Assembly: GCA_003952965.2 (NCBI GenBank)
Contig: RXIC02000004.1
Coordinates: 95,001 to 159,000, forward strand
DNA: 64,000 nucleotides
Direction: 5' to 3'
Source: Morella rubra
Lineage: Eukaryota; Streptophyta; Magnoliopsida; Fagales; Myricaceae
Below the pieces are notes generated by a model. That model did no database searches and was not told where the DNA came from. It saw only the letters and a list, made by a program, of their open reading frames with translations. Both the position numbers and the translations under genes were made by a program. The stretch's first letter is position 1. Every line of letters begins with the position of its first letter. Below are positions 39,501 through 51,650 of this stretch, piece after piece.

Positions 39501-39998
39501 GACATGAATCTAAGAACCTGCTATAACTAATTTACTCTGGTTTTTTTTTTACTGTCATATATTCCCACACCAATTCAGTAATTTCCACAGAAATTAAAGG
39601 ATTCTGGTATCTTGATCTTTTTCATCGAAATGGGGTTATGGACTTCCTGGGTTAAGCGTCCACTGTTTCAGTAACGCAGCTAGCTAGCCTAGTTAGCTTA
39701 TGAGGACTAAGCCATGTATCCATGCTAAACTACACTAAAAATGACCACAAAAAACAGGTAGATCGCTAATTAATTAAAATTGGGATGCGTTTAGCAGTCT
39801 CCCCCAAACGCTTTCTTTAGAGCTGATAAACCCGGCACTCTGTTTTTGTTTTTGTTGGCCATCTATGGAACGTATATGAGCTAGCTAGACACAGTTACTC
39901 CCAACTTCTGGAAATTTTTCAGTCCTTTCTTCGTGAATTTACTACTGTTTGGATTCAGAGCCAGCTTAAATTGCAAGAGAAGCATGAAAATCAGTTAC
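36530..39998 (-). other. Region between FUSC-like exons; expected middle exons not seen
   Basis: Family members carry two FUSC membrane blocks, the second in exons between the first and last. None of their motifs (for example FGLIYNKENGYWSGL or YGQAGGISAVIGA) is visible here. Instead 36,540-38,500 is a G/T-rich block on the plus strand without long frames; line 37441-37500 has 15 G and 6 C. The minus-strand frame at 37,532-37,789 (KSEERQMSTSLDTV) might be a diverged linker but is unproven. 38,500-39,950 looks like ordinary intron or intergenic DNA. Confidence 0.45.
38003..38024. repeat. AT dinucleotide microsatellite
   Basis: Eleven uninterrupted AT units within the G/T-rich block. Confidence 0.97.
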
Positions 39999-40547
39999 CT
40001 GGTTGTAGGTTAGGTGCGGGTAAGGAAACAACATGGCCACGACAGAAGCCAAGGCTCCGAGAGCTGTACTTGATGCCACATGAATTGGGTGCATGAGAGG
40101 TCCAGTTTGTGCACCATGAATGACAGCACCCACGTACACTATCACGATCTGCCCAAATGCAATCCGCTTAGATTTCAAGTGCGTGGACTCGGGCACCGCC
40201 ACCACAAAAGCATTGACAGCCACCGCCATCGCTGCGAGGCCATTGTTGAACCGAGTAGGTCCAATCACCCTCAGGCTAAGCACAGAGAGGATCATAACCT
40301 GAATGGTGGCAAAAAACGCGTGCCAACAACCTCTCAGGGCATCCCCCAGGGTTGCGTCCGACACGATCAAGATCGTTGTTACGTACGAAAAAGCTGGATA
40401 TGTTAAGAAGCGCCTAAGAGGTGCTGGGCCATACAGGGTGGTGCAGCCCACTACGGTGCACGCGATAATGGTTCGTAAAGCTGAGCCTAGGCGCACACGC
40501 CACAAAGCTTGCGCTCCGACCGTGCTTGGCGCCGCTGCTGGTGACAT
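39999..40547 (-). CDS. FUSC/AaeB-like membrane transporter, exon 1
   Basis: Exon 1 encodes 183 residues from the ATG at 40547: MSPAAAPSTVGAQALWRVRL, then several transmembrane helices of the first FUSC domain, with motifs GPAPLRRFLTYPAFSYV, DATLGDALRGCWHA, VAVPESTHLKSKRIAFGQIV, VIHGAQTGPLMHPIHVASS and FPYPHLTYNQ. It ends in CAG followed by the donor GTAACTG at 39,998-39,992, so the reading beyond (VTDFHASLAI) is intronic. The exon is clean, unlike the rest of the gene. Plant relatives are about 800 residues and are annotated as aromatic-acid efflux or aluminium-activated malate transporter-like by distant similarity only. Confidence 0.9.
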
Positions 40548-40651
40548 TTCTGTATGTGGAGTTATTTGGTTTTGTATTTATGCAAGCTTCTTCGAAAGAA
40601 CTGGGAGGAGAAACACATCGATCTCACATGGAGTAAAGTCTGTTGGAGAGT

Positions 40652-40660
40652 AAATTTATA
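40652..40660 (-). promoter_or_regulatory. Putative TATA box of the FUSC-like gene
   Basis: TATAAATTT on the minus strand lies about 105 bases upstream of the start codon, leaving a plausible leader of about 75 bases. It is the only good match in the near promoter. Confidence 0.5.
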
Positions 40661-40663
40661 GTC

Positions 40664-41979
40664 TGAAAAATCAACACGCGTTAAACTTTGACAACTTACT
40701 AATTAGATGGAATAATCGTTCATGTTAGTGGAGATCCAAGGGTGCATGGCCGGTTGTCTTTTCCCATCGCCGGCGCCCCAAAAGAAAACATTTTAACTTT
40801 ATTAATAGGTCTTCCGGCACAAGTGTATGCACTGAAAAAGGGACTAAAGAGATCAAAAGAGTGACTCGTGAACAGTGATCGATCGACACTGGTTGACATA
40901 ACCTGTGCAGACCGTGATTAAGTGCCCTAAGTTAAACAACTTGGTACTTACAATCAATATACTACAAAATTGCCCACGGTGACTCAATAATTGAAAGGAC
41001 GTACTTTTACTCCTAGACATACTGTATTAATTGGGTGGGCGTATGTCCGGACTTAAATGGTATTTGGGTGGTGAAGCCCGTTCAAGTCCCTTCAGCAGAT
41101 CATGAACACACGAAGCCGTGTCTTAGTGTCTAGCCTTCAATTCAAGGAAAGCTAATTAGATGCTTGTAATTATTAAGGAATCCAAAATTTGAAAAGGAGT
41201 AATGTGCAGATACGGGACGAACGCATGCAAAAACTATATGTTAAGCTACTATGTTGGACCACTTGCTCTTAATTTCCCATGATCGATTCTAATTATATGA
41301 CATATTTATGAAGTAATAGAGTAAACGGCACGCAGTTTAAGCACAAGCCTCCCGATGTACTTAGCGGCCTCCAATTGATTGGCTGTTATTCATGAACCTT
41401 TAATAACTCTTTTCAAGTGAATTGATCTTCTCTTCTTTCTCTGATTTGTCATTTGGTTTTGTACGAAGAATACGTACATCTCAGGAACTGTTTGTTTATA
41501 TCACAAGAAAATCACCACTCTGAAGTCGCGTACGTAGCAATTAGAAATTCAGAAACGTATGACTAAATGGGTTAGAAGACCCAGGGAACGTACGTTCAAG
41601 TTTCAACCATGGTGGATAAAAGTTCCTTAAGAATATTAAAGATCAATTATGAATAAGAATCATCCATCACCATTGCACAAAAATCAAACAAACACGTGAC
41701 GTGATTTTTTATCCGCCACCCCAATCACCTTCGTAGTTCGCAGGAGAATACCGTAATATGCTTGTTTCTAGAATCAGTTCCATTCTCTTCTCGATACAAA
41801 TGGATTGCGAATTGTCCTGGTGAACAGACAACCTAGCTAAGAAAATAAGTGAACCAAAACCCCTGCAAATACTCTGCAACTAGCAAATCAAAGTGACAGG
41901 TCATTTAGATGTATATAGAAAAGGTCGACGGCGTTGTTAAGTTGCATGCAATACAAACAGATAAGTTTATTAATGTTCT
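40664..41979. other. Upstream region of the FUSC-like gene
   Basis: Ordinary nuclear intergenic DNA reaching to the copia element. No gene is seen. Confidence 0.5.
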
Positions 41980-42275
41980 TGAAAAACTTCTCACGCTAGA
42001 TATGATTTTGGCTTGAGTAACTTAACTTGTTGCTCGTATTCATTCAATATATATAGAAGATGTACATCAGTTCGTTTACATTTGAATTTCATAATTACAG
42101 ATAACTAACTAATTCAAAAACAGATAAATGTCATCTATACAATTGTCGAGCCTCATCCTTTTGTGACTTATCGGGTTGTTTTGTTTCCATATCTTCTTGG
42201 CATGTTATCTGCAGATTTGGTGGTTTGGTTGCCATATCTTCTGATTCCGTTATCTGCAAATTTGGTTGGTTAACA
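41980..42275 (-). repeat. 3' LTR of the RE1-like copia element
   Basis: 296 bp, bounded by TG and CA on the minus strand, nearly identical to 46,518-46,805. Confidence 0.95.
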
Positions 42276-45200
42276 CCCCCCCTCAAGTGAAGGGGAGAGG
42301 TAATAACACGAAGCTTGTTGCGAAGAAGAACAAAGCGTGCAGAACTTAGAGGTTTAGTGAAAATATCGGCCACCTGATCCACCGTAGCAATATAACGAGC
42401 TGAAATGTCGTTGTTAACAACCTTTTCTCTAACAAAATGATAATCCACTTTAATATGTTTTGTGCGAGCATGAAAGACAAGATTGGATGCTAAGGCCAAA
42501 GCTCCAATATTGTTGCACTAAAGAATGGGAGTAGAGGACAGAGAAACATTCAAGTCTTTGAGAAGCATTTGAATCCAGTAAAGATCAGCAGTAGCAACAG
42601 CCATGGCTCGGTACTCAGCCTCAGTACTGGATTGAGAGACAACACCTTGTTTCTTTGCACTCTAAGAGACGAGGCAAGAACCAAGAAATACCCCAAAACT
42701 AGTTGTGGAACGCCTGCCGTCGGGATTTCCTACCCAATCGGAATCACAGAAGGCTTGAAGTGTAAGAGACCCATTAGTGAAATGAAGGCCATGATCAGCA
42801 GTGCCTTTAAGATAACGAAGAACGCGTTTAGCAGCAGCCCAATGAATGGTAGTGGGTGAATGCATAAACTGGCAAAGGGTGTTCACTGCATAATATATTT
42901 CCAGCCTTGTTAAAGTGCAGTACTGTAATGCTCAAACAACCTGCTGTAATCCGTGGCATCTGGAAGTGGATCACCATTTGAATTAGTGAGCTTTCCACTA
43001 GAACTGAGTGGTGTAGATGTAGATGTAGATTTAGCCCCAAGCATCCTTGTTCTATGCAATAGATCCATAATGTATTTGGATTGGTTGAGATGTAAACCAT
43101 GACCATCCCGTGTAGCTTGAATGCCCCAAAAGAAAGCAAGATCACCAAGATCCTTCAATGCAAATTGTTCATTGAGATGAGTAATCAGCAAGTGTATAAG
43201 GTCAGCACTAGTACCGATAATGATAATATCGTCAACATATACCAGAAAATATATCAGAGTGGTGCCTTTGTGAAACACAAACAATGAATGGTCCACCACA
43301 GATTCAAGAAAGCCTAAATTTGTTAAGGCCTGTATGAGACGATTAAACCAAGCTCGTGGGGCTTGTTTCCAAGCCATAGAGAGCCTTCTGTAGATGACAA
43401 ACATAAGCAGGCTTTGTTTTATCAATAAAGCCTTGAGGTTGTTCCATAAACAGCTCTTCATCAAGTACTCCATGTAAGAATGCGTTCGAGACATCCAATT
43501 GTTTAATAGGCCATGAGAAATGAATAGCTAGAGCAAGTACCAACCGAATAGTAGTTGGTTTAATGACAGGACTAAAAGTCTCAAAATAGTCTATCCCTCC
43601 TTGCTGATCAAAACCCCTTGCGACAAGTCTCGCTTTAAACCGTTCAATACTCCCATCAGACTTTTGCTTCACCTTATACACCCACTTATTGCGGATAACA
43701 TTCTTATGCATAGGTCTAGGACATAGAGTCCAAGTACCATTAGCCAAGAGGGCATCAAATTCAGCACCCATTGCCTCTCTCCATTCCTTGTGTTTAACTG
43801 CTTGAGAAAAACATGTAGGCTCCATAGGAACTTTCGGTATAAAGAATGCTTTAAAAGGATGCTTGGTAGTGTAATATAACTGATAATCTAGATAGAGCTT
43901 GGGTGTAGAATGACCTGTGTGAGATCTTGTCACAATAGAAGATGTAGGTGCTGGTGTTGTGGCTTCAGTCTCATTATGGGGCACTAAAGGGACATAAAAG
44001 AGGATGGACATCGACAGAAGGTTGAAGTGCCTCTGATGGTTCAAATTGAGGTTGTTCTGAGTCTGAAGAAGTTGAAATGTTGTTATCTGCAAGAGTGTCA
44101 TTTATTGCAGATAGAGATACTTGATTGTTAGCATTTTGTATAGGAGGAACAAAGCAAGGAGAAGACTCACTGGCAGGCTGAGAGGAGGTTTGGACCATAT
44201 CCTTTGCTGGAAAAGAGTGTTCATCAAAGACGACATTCCTGGATATGTAGACACGGCCAGAATTAGGATCTAAGCACCTATAACTGTGATGATTAACAAT
44301 ATACCCAAGAAAGATGCATTTCTTACTACGAAACAATAATTTGTGAGCATTATAAGGACGTAAAATGGGAAAACAGGAACAACCAAATATTTTCAAGATT
44401 GAATAATCCGGTTTTGAGTTAAGTAATTTGGCATATGGGGAACAATGTTGCAAAATAGAAGTTGGCATTCTATTAATAAGATAGACGACAGTGTTAAAAG
44501 CATCCACCCAATATTTCGTAGATAAATGTGACTGAGCAAGTAGGGCTAGCCCAGTTTCTACGATATGATAGTGTTTTTGTTCGGAAATGACGTTTTGTTG
44601 AGGTGTATGGGGACATGAAATACAGTGAAAGATACCATGTTGAGCAAGATAGGCCTTGAAGTGGTGAAAGGTATATTCACCTCCACCATCAGATTGTAAG
44701 GTTTTTATTTTGCTTGACAAAAGATTTTCAACAAGAGATTTGAATTTGACAAAGCAAGTGAACACATTGGATTTAGCTTGTAGTGGAAATAACCAAGTAA
44801 ATCTGCTAAATTCATCAATAAAAATAACATAGAATTTACAGCCACTTATTGATGGAACTGGGGATGTCCAAACATCTGAGTGAACAATTTCTAAAGGAGT
44901 TTTCGACACACGAGATAAATCTGAAAAAGGCAACTGCTTGCTTTTGGCTAGTTGACATGATTCGCAGATAGAGGACGTATTTGAATGAGGAGTGATTGGA
45001 AGATTGTGAGATTTGAGAACTTGATTGACGAGCTGCAGAGTGGGATGTCAGCGACTATGCCAAACTGGAAGTGTCGTTTTGACGCCAAAGAAAGCTATGA
45101 CTTCGTTGGACTTATTGGGTGGCTGTTTGAAATAGATAGGATATAGCCCATTCTCACTCTTGCCGTGCAACAGTGTCCTGCCTATTGACATGTCCTTCAC

Positions 45201-46517
45201 AACAAAATAACCAGCAGTTAGTAAGAAACAACAATCATTATCTGCACAAAATTTCTGAATAGACAAAAGATTTGTAGCAGCATTCGGACAATAAAGAACA
45301 TTCTTCAAACCAAGATTATTGGGCAGAGAGACAAAACCAGTGTTGGTTATCGGTAAGGATGATCCATTCCCAACAGCCACAGTTTCATTGCCTTGGTAAG
45401 GTTGTTGCAAACTCAGATTCTCTAGTGCTGCTGTAATATGATTATTAGCACCACTATCAGCAAACCAAGGTTGTTCATCTTGAGCCACATGAGTATGGGC
45501 TACCATTGCAGCTAGTTCTACTGGAGGATGCCGACCCTGAAAGGAGAAATCCATTCTGTGTAGCAATCCAATGCTTGATGATTGGACTTGCCACATATTT
45601 GACAAGGTGTACGGATGGGAGTGAAAGGCGAGTTTGGATTTTATTGCCCATGGTTTGAGCTAGATTTTGATGGATTCTGGAAGTTAGGTGTAAAGGAAGG
45701 CTTTGTGTTTTGGCCTTTTTGAGGGTAAGGTCCTTTGTTGTTTCTAAGTTTCCTATTAGAAGAATGGCCTTGTCGGTTGGTAAACATAGCAAAAGTGTCA
45801 TTGTCAGGTGGAACTGACTGAATTTGACTTTCAAGAAGAGTTTCATAATTCAAGAGTTCATCTTGAAATTCTTGAAATGAAAGGCTAGACTCTCGAGTAG
45901 CAAAAGAAAATGAGGTAATAAATGGGTAATATGCAGGTTTCAGTCCACTTACTATGTGGTTAATGAGCTCTTCATCCTCCACAACTTTGCCGACTGCAGC
46001 TAGTTGATCAGCCCAATTCTTTGCACCTTGAATATAATCTGAACAAGTTTTTGATCCTTGTTTGAGGCTCTGAAGTTGTCTCTGTAAATAGGCAATACGA
46101 GTACGAGAGTGTGAAGCAAAACGTGCAGCGAGAGAGTCCCATACTTGCATAGCTGTATTCAAACCATATACAGTGCCAAGGACATTCTCTGACAAAGTAG
46201 CATTTATCCAGCTGAGGACAAATTGATCCTTTTTGTTCCAAGTGACAAACTTTGGATCAATAATAGAAGTAACTTTTCCTTCTGCATCATAAGTGAATTT
46301 AGCTGGACAAGGTTCTGAACCATCTATAAGACCTACCAAGTCATGGCTCCTGAGTTCCGGCATCAACTGTGATACCCAGAGAAGATAATTAGAAGAATTC
46401 AATTTGATGGAAATCAGATTGGAAAAGTTTTGAGGAATGAATGTGGTGTTGGTTGAAGAGCTAGCGGAAGCCATATCAAAATGAGATTGTTGGTGTGAAC
46501 CTAAGGCTCCGATACCA

Positions 46518-46805
46518 TGAAAAAAACTTCTCACGCTAGATATGATTTTGGCTTGAGCAACTTAACTTGTTGCTCGTATTCATTCAATATATATAGAAGA
46601 TGTACATCAGTTCGTTTACATTTGAATTTCATAATTACAGATAACTAACTAATTCAAAATAAATTCAAAAACAGATAAATGTTATCTATACAATTGTCGA
46701 GCCTCATCCTTTTGTGACTTATCAGGTTGTTTTGTTTCCATATCTTCTCGGCATGTTATCTGTAGATTCGGTTGTTCTGTTTTCTGCAGATTTGGTTGGT
46801 TAACA
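46518..46805 (-). repeat. 5' LTR of the RE1-like copia element
   Basis: 288 bp, bounded by TG and CA and next to the Met-tRNA primer-binding site. Compared with the other LTR it has a short duplication and lacks a segment of about 20 bp near one end. Confidence 0.95.
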
Positions 46806-47271
46806 TTTTTCACTACAAACAAATCACCTAGTAGTAAATGGAATGCAATGTTTTATATGGTTACAACTTTATTGCTGATCAACTATTTTTTTTCTAAGTA
46901 AAAAGAGTAGGAGGGGTAACTTTATCTAGGCATTGCCGTAATAGTTCATAGTAATCTATTTTTTTTTTAAACCAGACATCTTATATATTGAAGAGTGAAC
47001 AAACAAACCAAGTACAAGCAACAAACCCATAGAAAAGAAACAAAACCACAAAGACCAAAAAAAAAAAGAAACAAAAACCTAAAAATTACAAGAAACAAAA
47101 CTAAGGCGGCTTAGCACCAATGAACTTCCAAAGACCTCGAGAAAGAAGAAAGGAATCAGGGACATCTCCAGAAAAGGAGTGGGCAGCCGCCCAGGCTGCT
47201 ATACGATGAGCTTCATAATTATCAACTCTAGGTATCTTGGAAGAAGAGAAGAAGGGAAATGAGCTAAATAT

Positions 47272-47757
47272 CTAATGGAGGTTGAGAACAATTGACGCAA
47301 TCTTCCAAGGAAGAAAAGAGGCACAAGAGGGACATGTGAATTGAGAGAGTAAAATACCCTCCATGACATTTGCACAATCACCCTGGAAAAGTAAGTTGGA
47401 AATATTCAAGCTCGAAACTTTGGAAAGAGCTAACAAAGCCGCCTCTGCTTCACCAATTAGAGGGTTTGTAGTAGTAGATCTCTGAGTCCAAGCTTGCAGA
47501 ATAGCACTATTAGAGTTGAAACGAACCGCCATACTCATAGAAAAAAAAGGCCGAATAGCAACATCAAATGTCAGACGATGATGAGCGCCCTCAATAAAAG
47601 ATCGAGTCGAAAGTTTATTCAATGATCTAGGATAAGACCTCCAAGCTACCATATGATCTTTATGTGAACTATTAATCTTCTGAAGAAGGCCTGGAGGATC
47701 TATTCGAATATCATCATGTAGAAGCTGATTCCGAGCCAGCCAAAGCAAATCCAGCAT
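47272..47757 (-). pseudogene. LINE RNase H domain (RVT_3-type)
   Basis: The frame contains MLDLLWLARNQLLHDDIRID and further on ILQAWTQRSTTTNPLIGEAE followed by AALLALSKVSSLNISNLLFQ. This is the C-terminal RNase H typical of plant L1 ORF2, with the GEAEAALLAL helix and a following QGD. The usual catalytic DGS start near AVRFNSNS is altered, so activity is unlikely. Confidence 0.8.
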
Positions 47758-48996
47758 AATGACCGCAAACAGTTGGAAAGAATGAACAGCATTTGATGGG
47801 ATTCCAAGACTTCGAGAAGGATCAATAAGACAATCAATCTAGTCTGAAGAGGAGAGATGAGAAAATAACTCAACCTTAAGAGCCCAAGGAGATATTAGCC
47901 CAGTGAAACGAGAATACTAACAAGAAAAAAGAAGGTGATGGATGGATTCAGTACTGCCTCCACAAAGCAAGCAAGAAGAATCACCATGAAAGTTCAAGCC
48001 AAGTGATTGAGCAATACGAGATTTGGTAGGCAAAATATCCCAAGCTACCTTCCACAAAATAAATTTGAACCGCTCATGCATGTTTAAACGCCACAATCGC
48101 TTCTAGTTTATAGCAGGACCATCGGGCAACAAAGAGACCCGAGCAGACAAAATTTGTTGATATGCCGATTTAACTGTAAACCGTCCCTTCTTGTCTGGTG
48201 TCCACACCAATATTTCTGAATTGTTGGAAGGTGAAATAGCAATTTTGTAGGATTTGTTAAACTGAATGGACATCAAAAGCGTCATGAAGGAGGCCAAGGT
48301 TCCAAGAACGAGAAGAAAGATTCATGAAATCGCTCACTCGAGAAGAGGACGAGCTATCCAAAGGCCCCACCCTAGGAAGGGGTTTAAAAGACAGCAGGTT
48401 AGGAACCGAAGGGTCCACCCAAATCCTAATATCATTATCAGTACCCATCAGGAAACACTGTCCTTTAGAAATGGTACTCCGAGATCCAAGTAGGCCTTTC
48501 TAAATCCAAGAGGAAGAAGAAGGTTGATCTGCATGCATGAACTCGGTATTGCGGAGGTACTTTGCGTGGAGATAAATGGCCCAGGGATGAGTAGAATAAG
48601 AGGAAAGCAACCAACCCATCTTAGAGAGGAGAGCAAAATTAATTTCATGCGTTGGCTTTAAACCCATTTCACCTCGAGCTTTCGGAGCACAGATTTTGCT
48701 CCAAGAATGAAGAGATAACTTATGGGTGCTATCTTGCTTATAACCCCACCAGAATTTGCGAAGTGAAGAATCAATCCTTTTACAAGTCATAAGGGGACGT
48801 TAGAAAGAAGACATGCAGTAAATAGGAATAGAAGCAGCAACCGACTTGATCAACATAGACCGTCTTGCTTGAAATAAAAGTTTACCCTTCCATCCTGAAA
48901 TTTTGCTCTCAATCCGTCGATGGAGATCTTCAAAAGCAACAAACTTGAAACGACACATAAGCAGAGGTAGACCTAGATGTTTTGAGGAAGTAGTCA

Positions 48997-50094
48997 TTAG
49001 TTTAAAACCAAAAATTCGTGCACTGCCCTTGCACAAGAATGACTAGTATTTGGAGTAATGAATATGGAAGATTTAGCTGCATTCGGGGATTGACCAGACC
49101 ACTGAGAGAATAATTGTAGGCAAAAATTAATATTCCTCGCCTCAGTTGGATTAGTTTGTCCAAAAATAAGCAAATCATCAGCATACAACAAGTGAGTAAT
49201 CGATGGACCACCTCTATTCAAACGAATCTCATTCACTAGAGATAGAGAATGAGCCTTACGAATGAGATGAGATAAAATTTCCATTCCTATAACAAATAAG
49301 AACAGAGACAAAGGGTCTCCTTGATGAAGCCCTCTGGAAGGAGTTATGAAGCCAAAAGGACTCCCATTTTGGAGAATCGAATAATAAGCTAAAGAAAGGC
49401 ATTTCTCAATCCAGTTGATCCATTGATGGCCAAAACCAAACATTTTAAGGGCAAGGAGGATAAGATCCCATTCCATAAGATCATAGGCCTTTGCCATGTC
49501 TATTTTGAGAGCAATATTACCTCTTCGTCCTCTCTTGAGAGTTAGTGCGTGAAATACTTATGAGCCAGAATAAAAGCTGGAATAAAAGGCGATTGTTGTT
49601 CAGAAATCATCCTGGATAAAAAAAAAAAAAAGGTTTAAGCCTCATTACAATAAGCTTGGATATAATCTTGTTGCTGACATTGCAGAGATTGATAGGACGA
49701 TAATGTTGAACTTTATGAGGATGCTTAATTTTTGGAATAAGGACAACAAAAGTGTGATTCAAAGAAGAGAGGAGGCGACCACCATTAAAAATTTTTGAAC
49801 CATAGCAACAACATCTCGAGAAATGATATGCCAATATTCTTTGAAGAACAAGGGTGGAAGACCATCCGGACCAGGAGCTTTAGTGGCACCCATAGATTTG
49901 ACAATATCAAAAATCTCTTCAGCTGAGGGAACAATTTCCAAGAGAAGAGATTCCTCCTGCTCAATAACTGGGGAGATAAGATTCACCAGATCAAAAGGGA
50001 TAGAAGGAGCAAATGATTGGAAAAGATGAGTAAAGTAATCAAGAAAAGAATTCCCAATATTATCCCACCCCGTAATCCAATCATTGTTGTCCAA
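48997..50094 (-). pseudogene. LINE reverse transcriptase region (broken ORF2)
   Basis: Blocks in order: GATKAPGPDGLPPLFFKEYW (50,094 frame), HTFVVLIPKIKHPHKVQHYR and PINLCNVSNKIISKLIVMRL (49,607-49,834), KAYDLMEWDLILLAL, QGDPLSLFLFVIGMEIL and the catalytic LLYADDLLIFGQ (49,497 frame). The YADD form is kept. The frame is interrupted between about 49,500 and 49,610 and again near 49,800. It belongs to plant L1 ORF2. Confidence 0.9.
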
Positions 50095-50990
50095 CTAGAG
50101 AGAGAGAATAGAATTGCAATTGCGTAGAATCATTATTGATGTGTGAAAGAATTTGGTGTTGAGATCCTTTGACACCAACCATTCAACTCTAGACCCCTGT
50201 CACCAAAGAAGTTGTTCTCGAATCAACTATTCATGAATTTCGCCTTTAATAGAACATTCTAAATAGATATTATCCACACTAGCAACTTGTTGTTGAACAT
50301 GATCAAGAGAATGTGTCAACAACCGGAGGTGATCCTTAATAAAACCAAAGTGTGTCTTGTTCCACAGACGTAATGCCTGTTTGACATTTGCAACCTTTTT
50401 GGAAAGAACAAGAGCAAGTTGACGATCCACAGGAATACGCCATATAGTATCAACAGTAACAAAACTGCTAGGATCACGAACCCACATTGCTTCAAAACGA
50501 AAAGGACGAGGGAGAAACAACCCATTACCCTCTGTATTAAGAATTAAAGGAAGATGGTCTAAAGCTATTGTTGGAGCATGCAAAACCGAGGCATCTGGAT
50601 ATTGAACTCTCCATTATTGGTTTGCAAGACCGCGGTCAAGTCTTTCTCTGATGTTTGCACAACCACCACGCCTATTATTCCACGTAAAAGAATTACTCTG
50701 AAAACCCATATCCACTAGTCCACAAGAATTAATAAAATGACTTAAACCACCAACAGAGGAACTAGAGAAAGGACGTCCACCCCTTTTTTCATCTTGACTA
50801 GCCACATAATTAGAGTCACCTATTAAAAGCCATGATTCTGAGTGAGCAGAAGCCAAAGAGTGCAAAGAATCCCAAAATTGAGGTTTGTCTGAGTAGCAAG
50901 ATATTCGACTAGGAAGGGAATCCCATAGCATTTCTTCAGTTTTCCTAATAATCTATACTCAACCAAAGAACTATTGCCTATGGACCTAGA

Positions 50991-51650
50991 TTAGGGAGCA
51001 GAGACGAAGTTAAGGGGGTTGGTGCCTGTCACTGGCATGGCCCTCCCAACTCTCCAAAAACTTTTAAAAAATAGCATGTTCTTTATCTTTTGTAATGTAT
51101 TTTTTTAAAATTTATATTTTATTCATTTTAGCCCGCTAAAAATCTTCTTGGTGTAATTGGCTTCTCCAATAGTTAATTACTAACTTCACTTCAATCAGGA
51201 AGGACATGTGCTCCCTAAAGAGAAGATGGAGTCATTACCTTATCCTAACACTGCAGAAGTTCCAATTGAAGACGCAATCAGTACTCCCTCTTGAATGAAA
51301 CTACTACTCCAGCGCCTCTGTCATTGATCAAACTTGTGACCTCATTGACACTTGAGTATAAACTATAAACCATTGGGCCACCACCTTCTTCTATGAAAGC
51401 TCAGCTATTGACAACATCGTTTCAAGATCCATTAGCCGCCTATTTGTTTGCAGTTGAGCTATGTCTCAATAACTTCTTTCGTCAACTACTCTTTTGACAC
51501 CAACACATGGGCGCAATAACCTTGAGTTCTCTTTTCTTTTTTTGTTCTTGTTTTTTTGCCGAATGCAATAACCTCAAGTTCATTTTAAGGTCGTCGATCG
51601 AAAATGTTTATTTGATATACTCGTGATGTGTCTGTCTTCTGTATACTTTA
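50991..51650. other. Unassigned spacer with GGGGG-rich repeat fragment
   Basis: Between the LINE and the Sirevirus-like element. Starts with GACGAAGTTAAGGGGGTTGG and a T/A-rich tail, of the same general style as the insertion at 57,307. No gene is visible. Confidence 0.4.

Larger units (their letters stand above)
41980..46805 (-). mobile_element. Ty1/copia LTR retrotransposon, RE1-like, with both LTRs
   Basis: A full-length fossil copia element read on the minus strand. LTRs start TGTTAACCAACC and end in CA: 5' LTR 46,518-46,805, 3' LTR 41,980-42,275. A primer-binding site TGGTATCGGAGCC (initiator Met tRNA) directly follows the 5' LTR, and a purine-rich tract of CTCCCCTTCACTTGAGGGGG type precedes the 3' LTR. 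Internal parts in order: gag (about 45.6-46.47 kb), protease (about 45.4), integrase (about 44.0-45.1), reverse transcriptase (about 42.9-43.9) and RNase H (about 42.1-42.9). It is broken, with roughly four or more interruptions. The LTRs differ by about 3 percent substitution plus two small indels, suggesting an insertion of about one to a few million years. The 5-base flanks (GTTCT and TTTTT) do not match. Confidence 0.95.
46959..50990 (-). mobile_element. L1-type LINE, 5'-truncated
   Basis: A non-LTR retrotransposon on the minus strand with its 3' poly(A) visible as the T run at 46,959-46,968. Order along the minus strand: C-terminal part of the AP endonuclease (50,614-50,990, SWLLIGDSNYVASQDEKRGG, FTWNNRRGG), linker (50,227-50,583), reverse transcriptase (about 48,997-50,094), zf-RVT (48,103-48,297, VWTPDKKGRFTVKSAYQQI) and RNase H (47,272-47,757). 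ORF1 and the N-terminal endonuclease are missing, as in usual 5' truncation. Many stops and frameshifts between blocks make it inactive. No clear target duplication was found. Confidence 0.92.

Noticed and set aside
46811-46820. CACTACAAAC as another CACTA terminus
   Set aside because: It is not followed by the A-run and subterminal repeats seen at 26,585, and no partner end is visible.
46951-50960. AGTAATCTA / AATAATCTA as a LINE target-site duplication
   Set aside because: The right-hand copy lies within sequence still matching the LINE endonuclease, so it cannot be flank.
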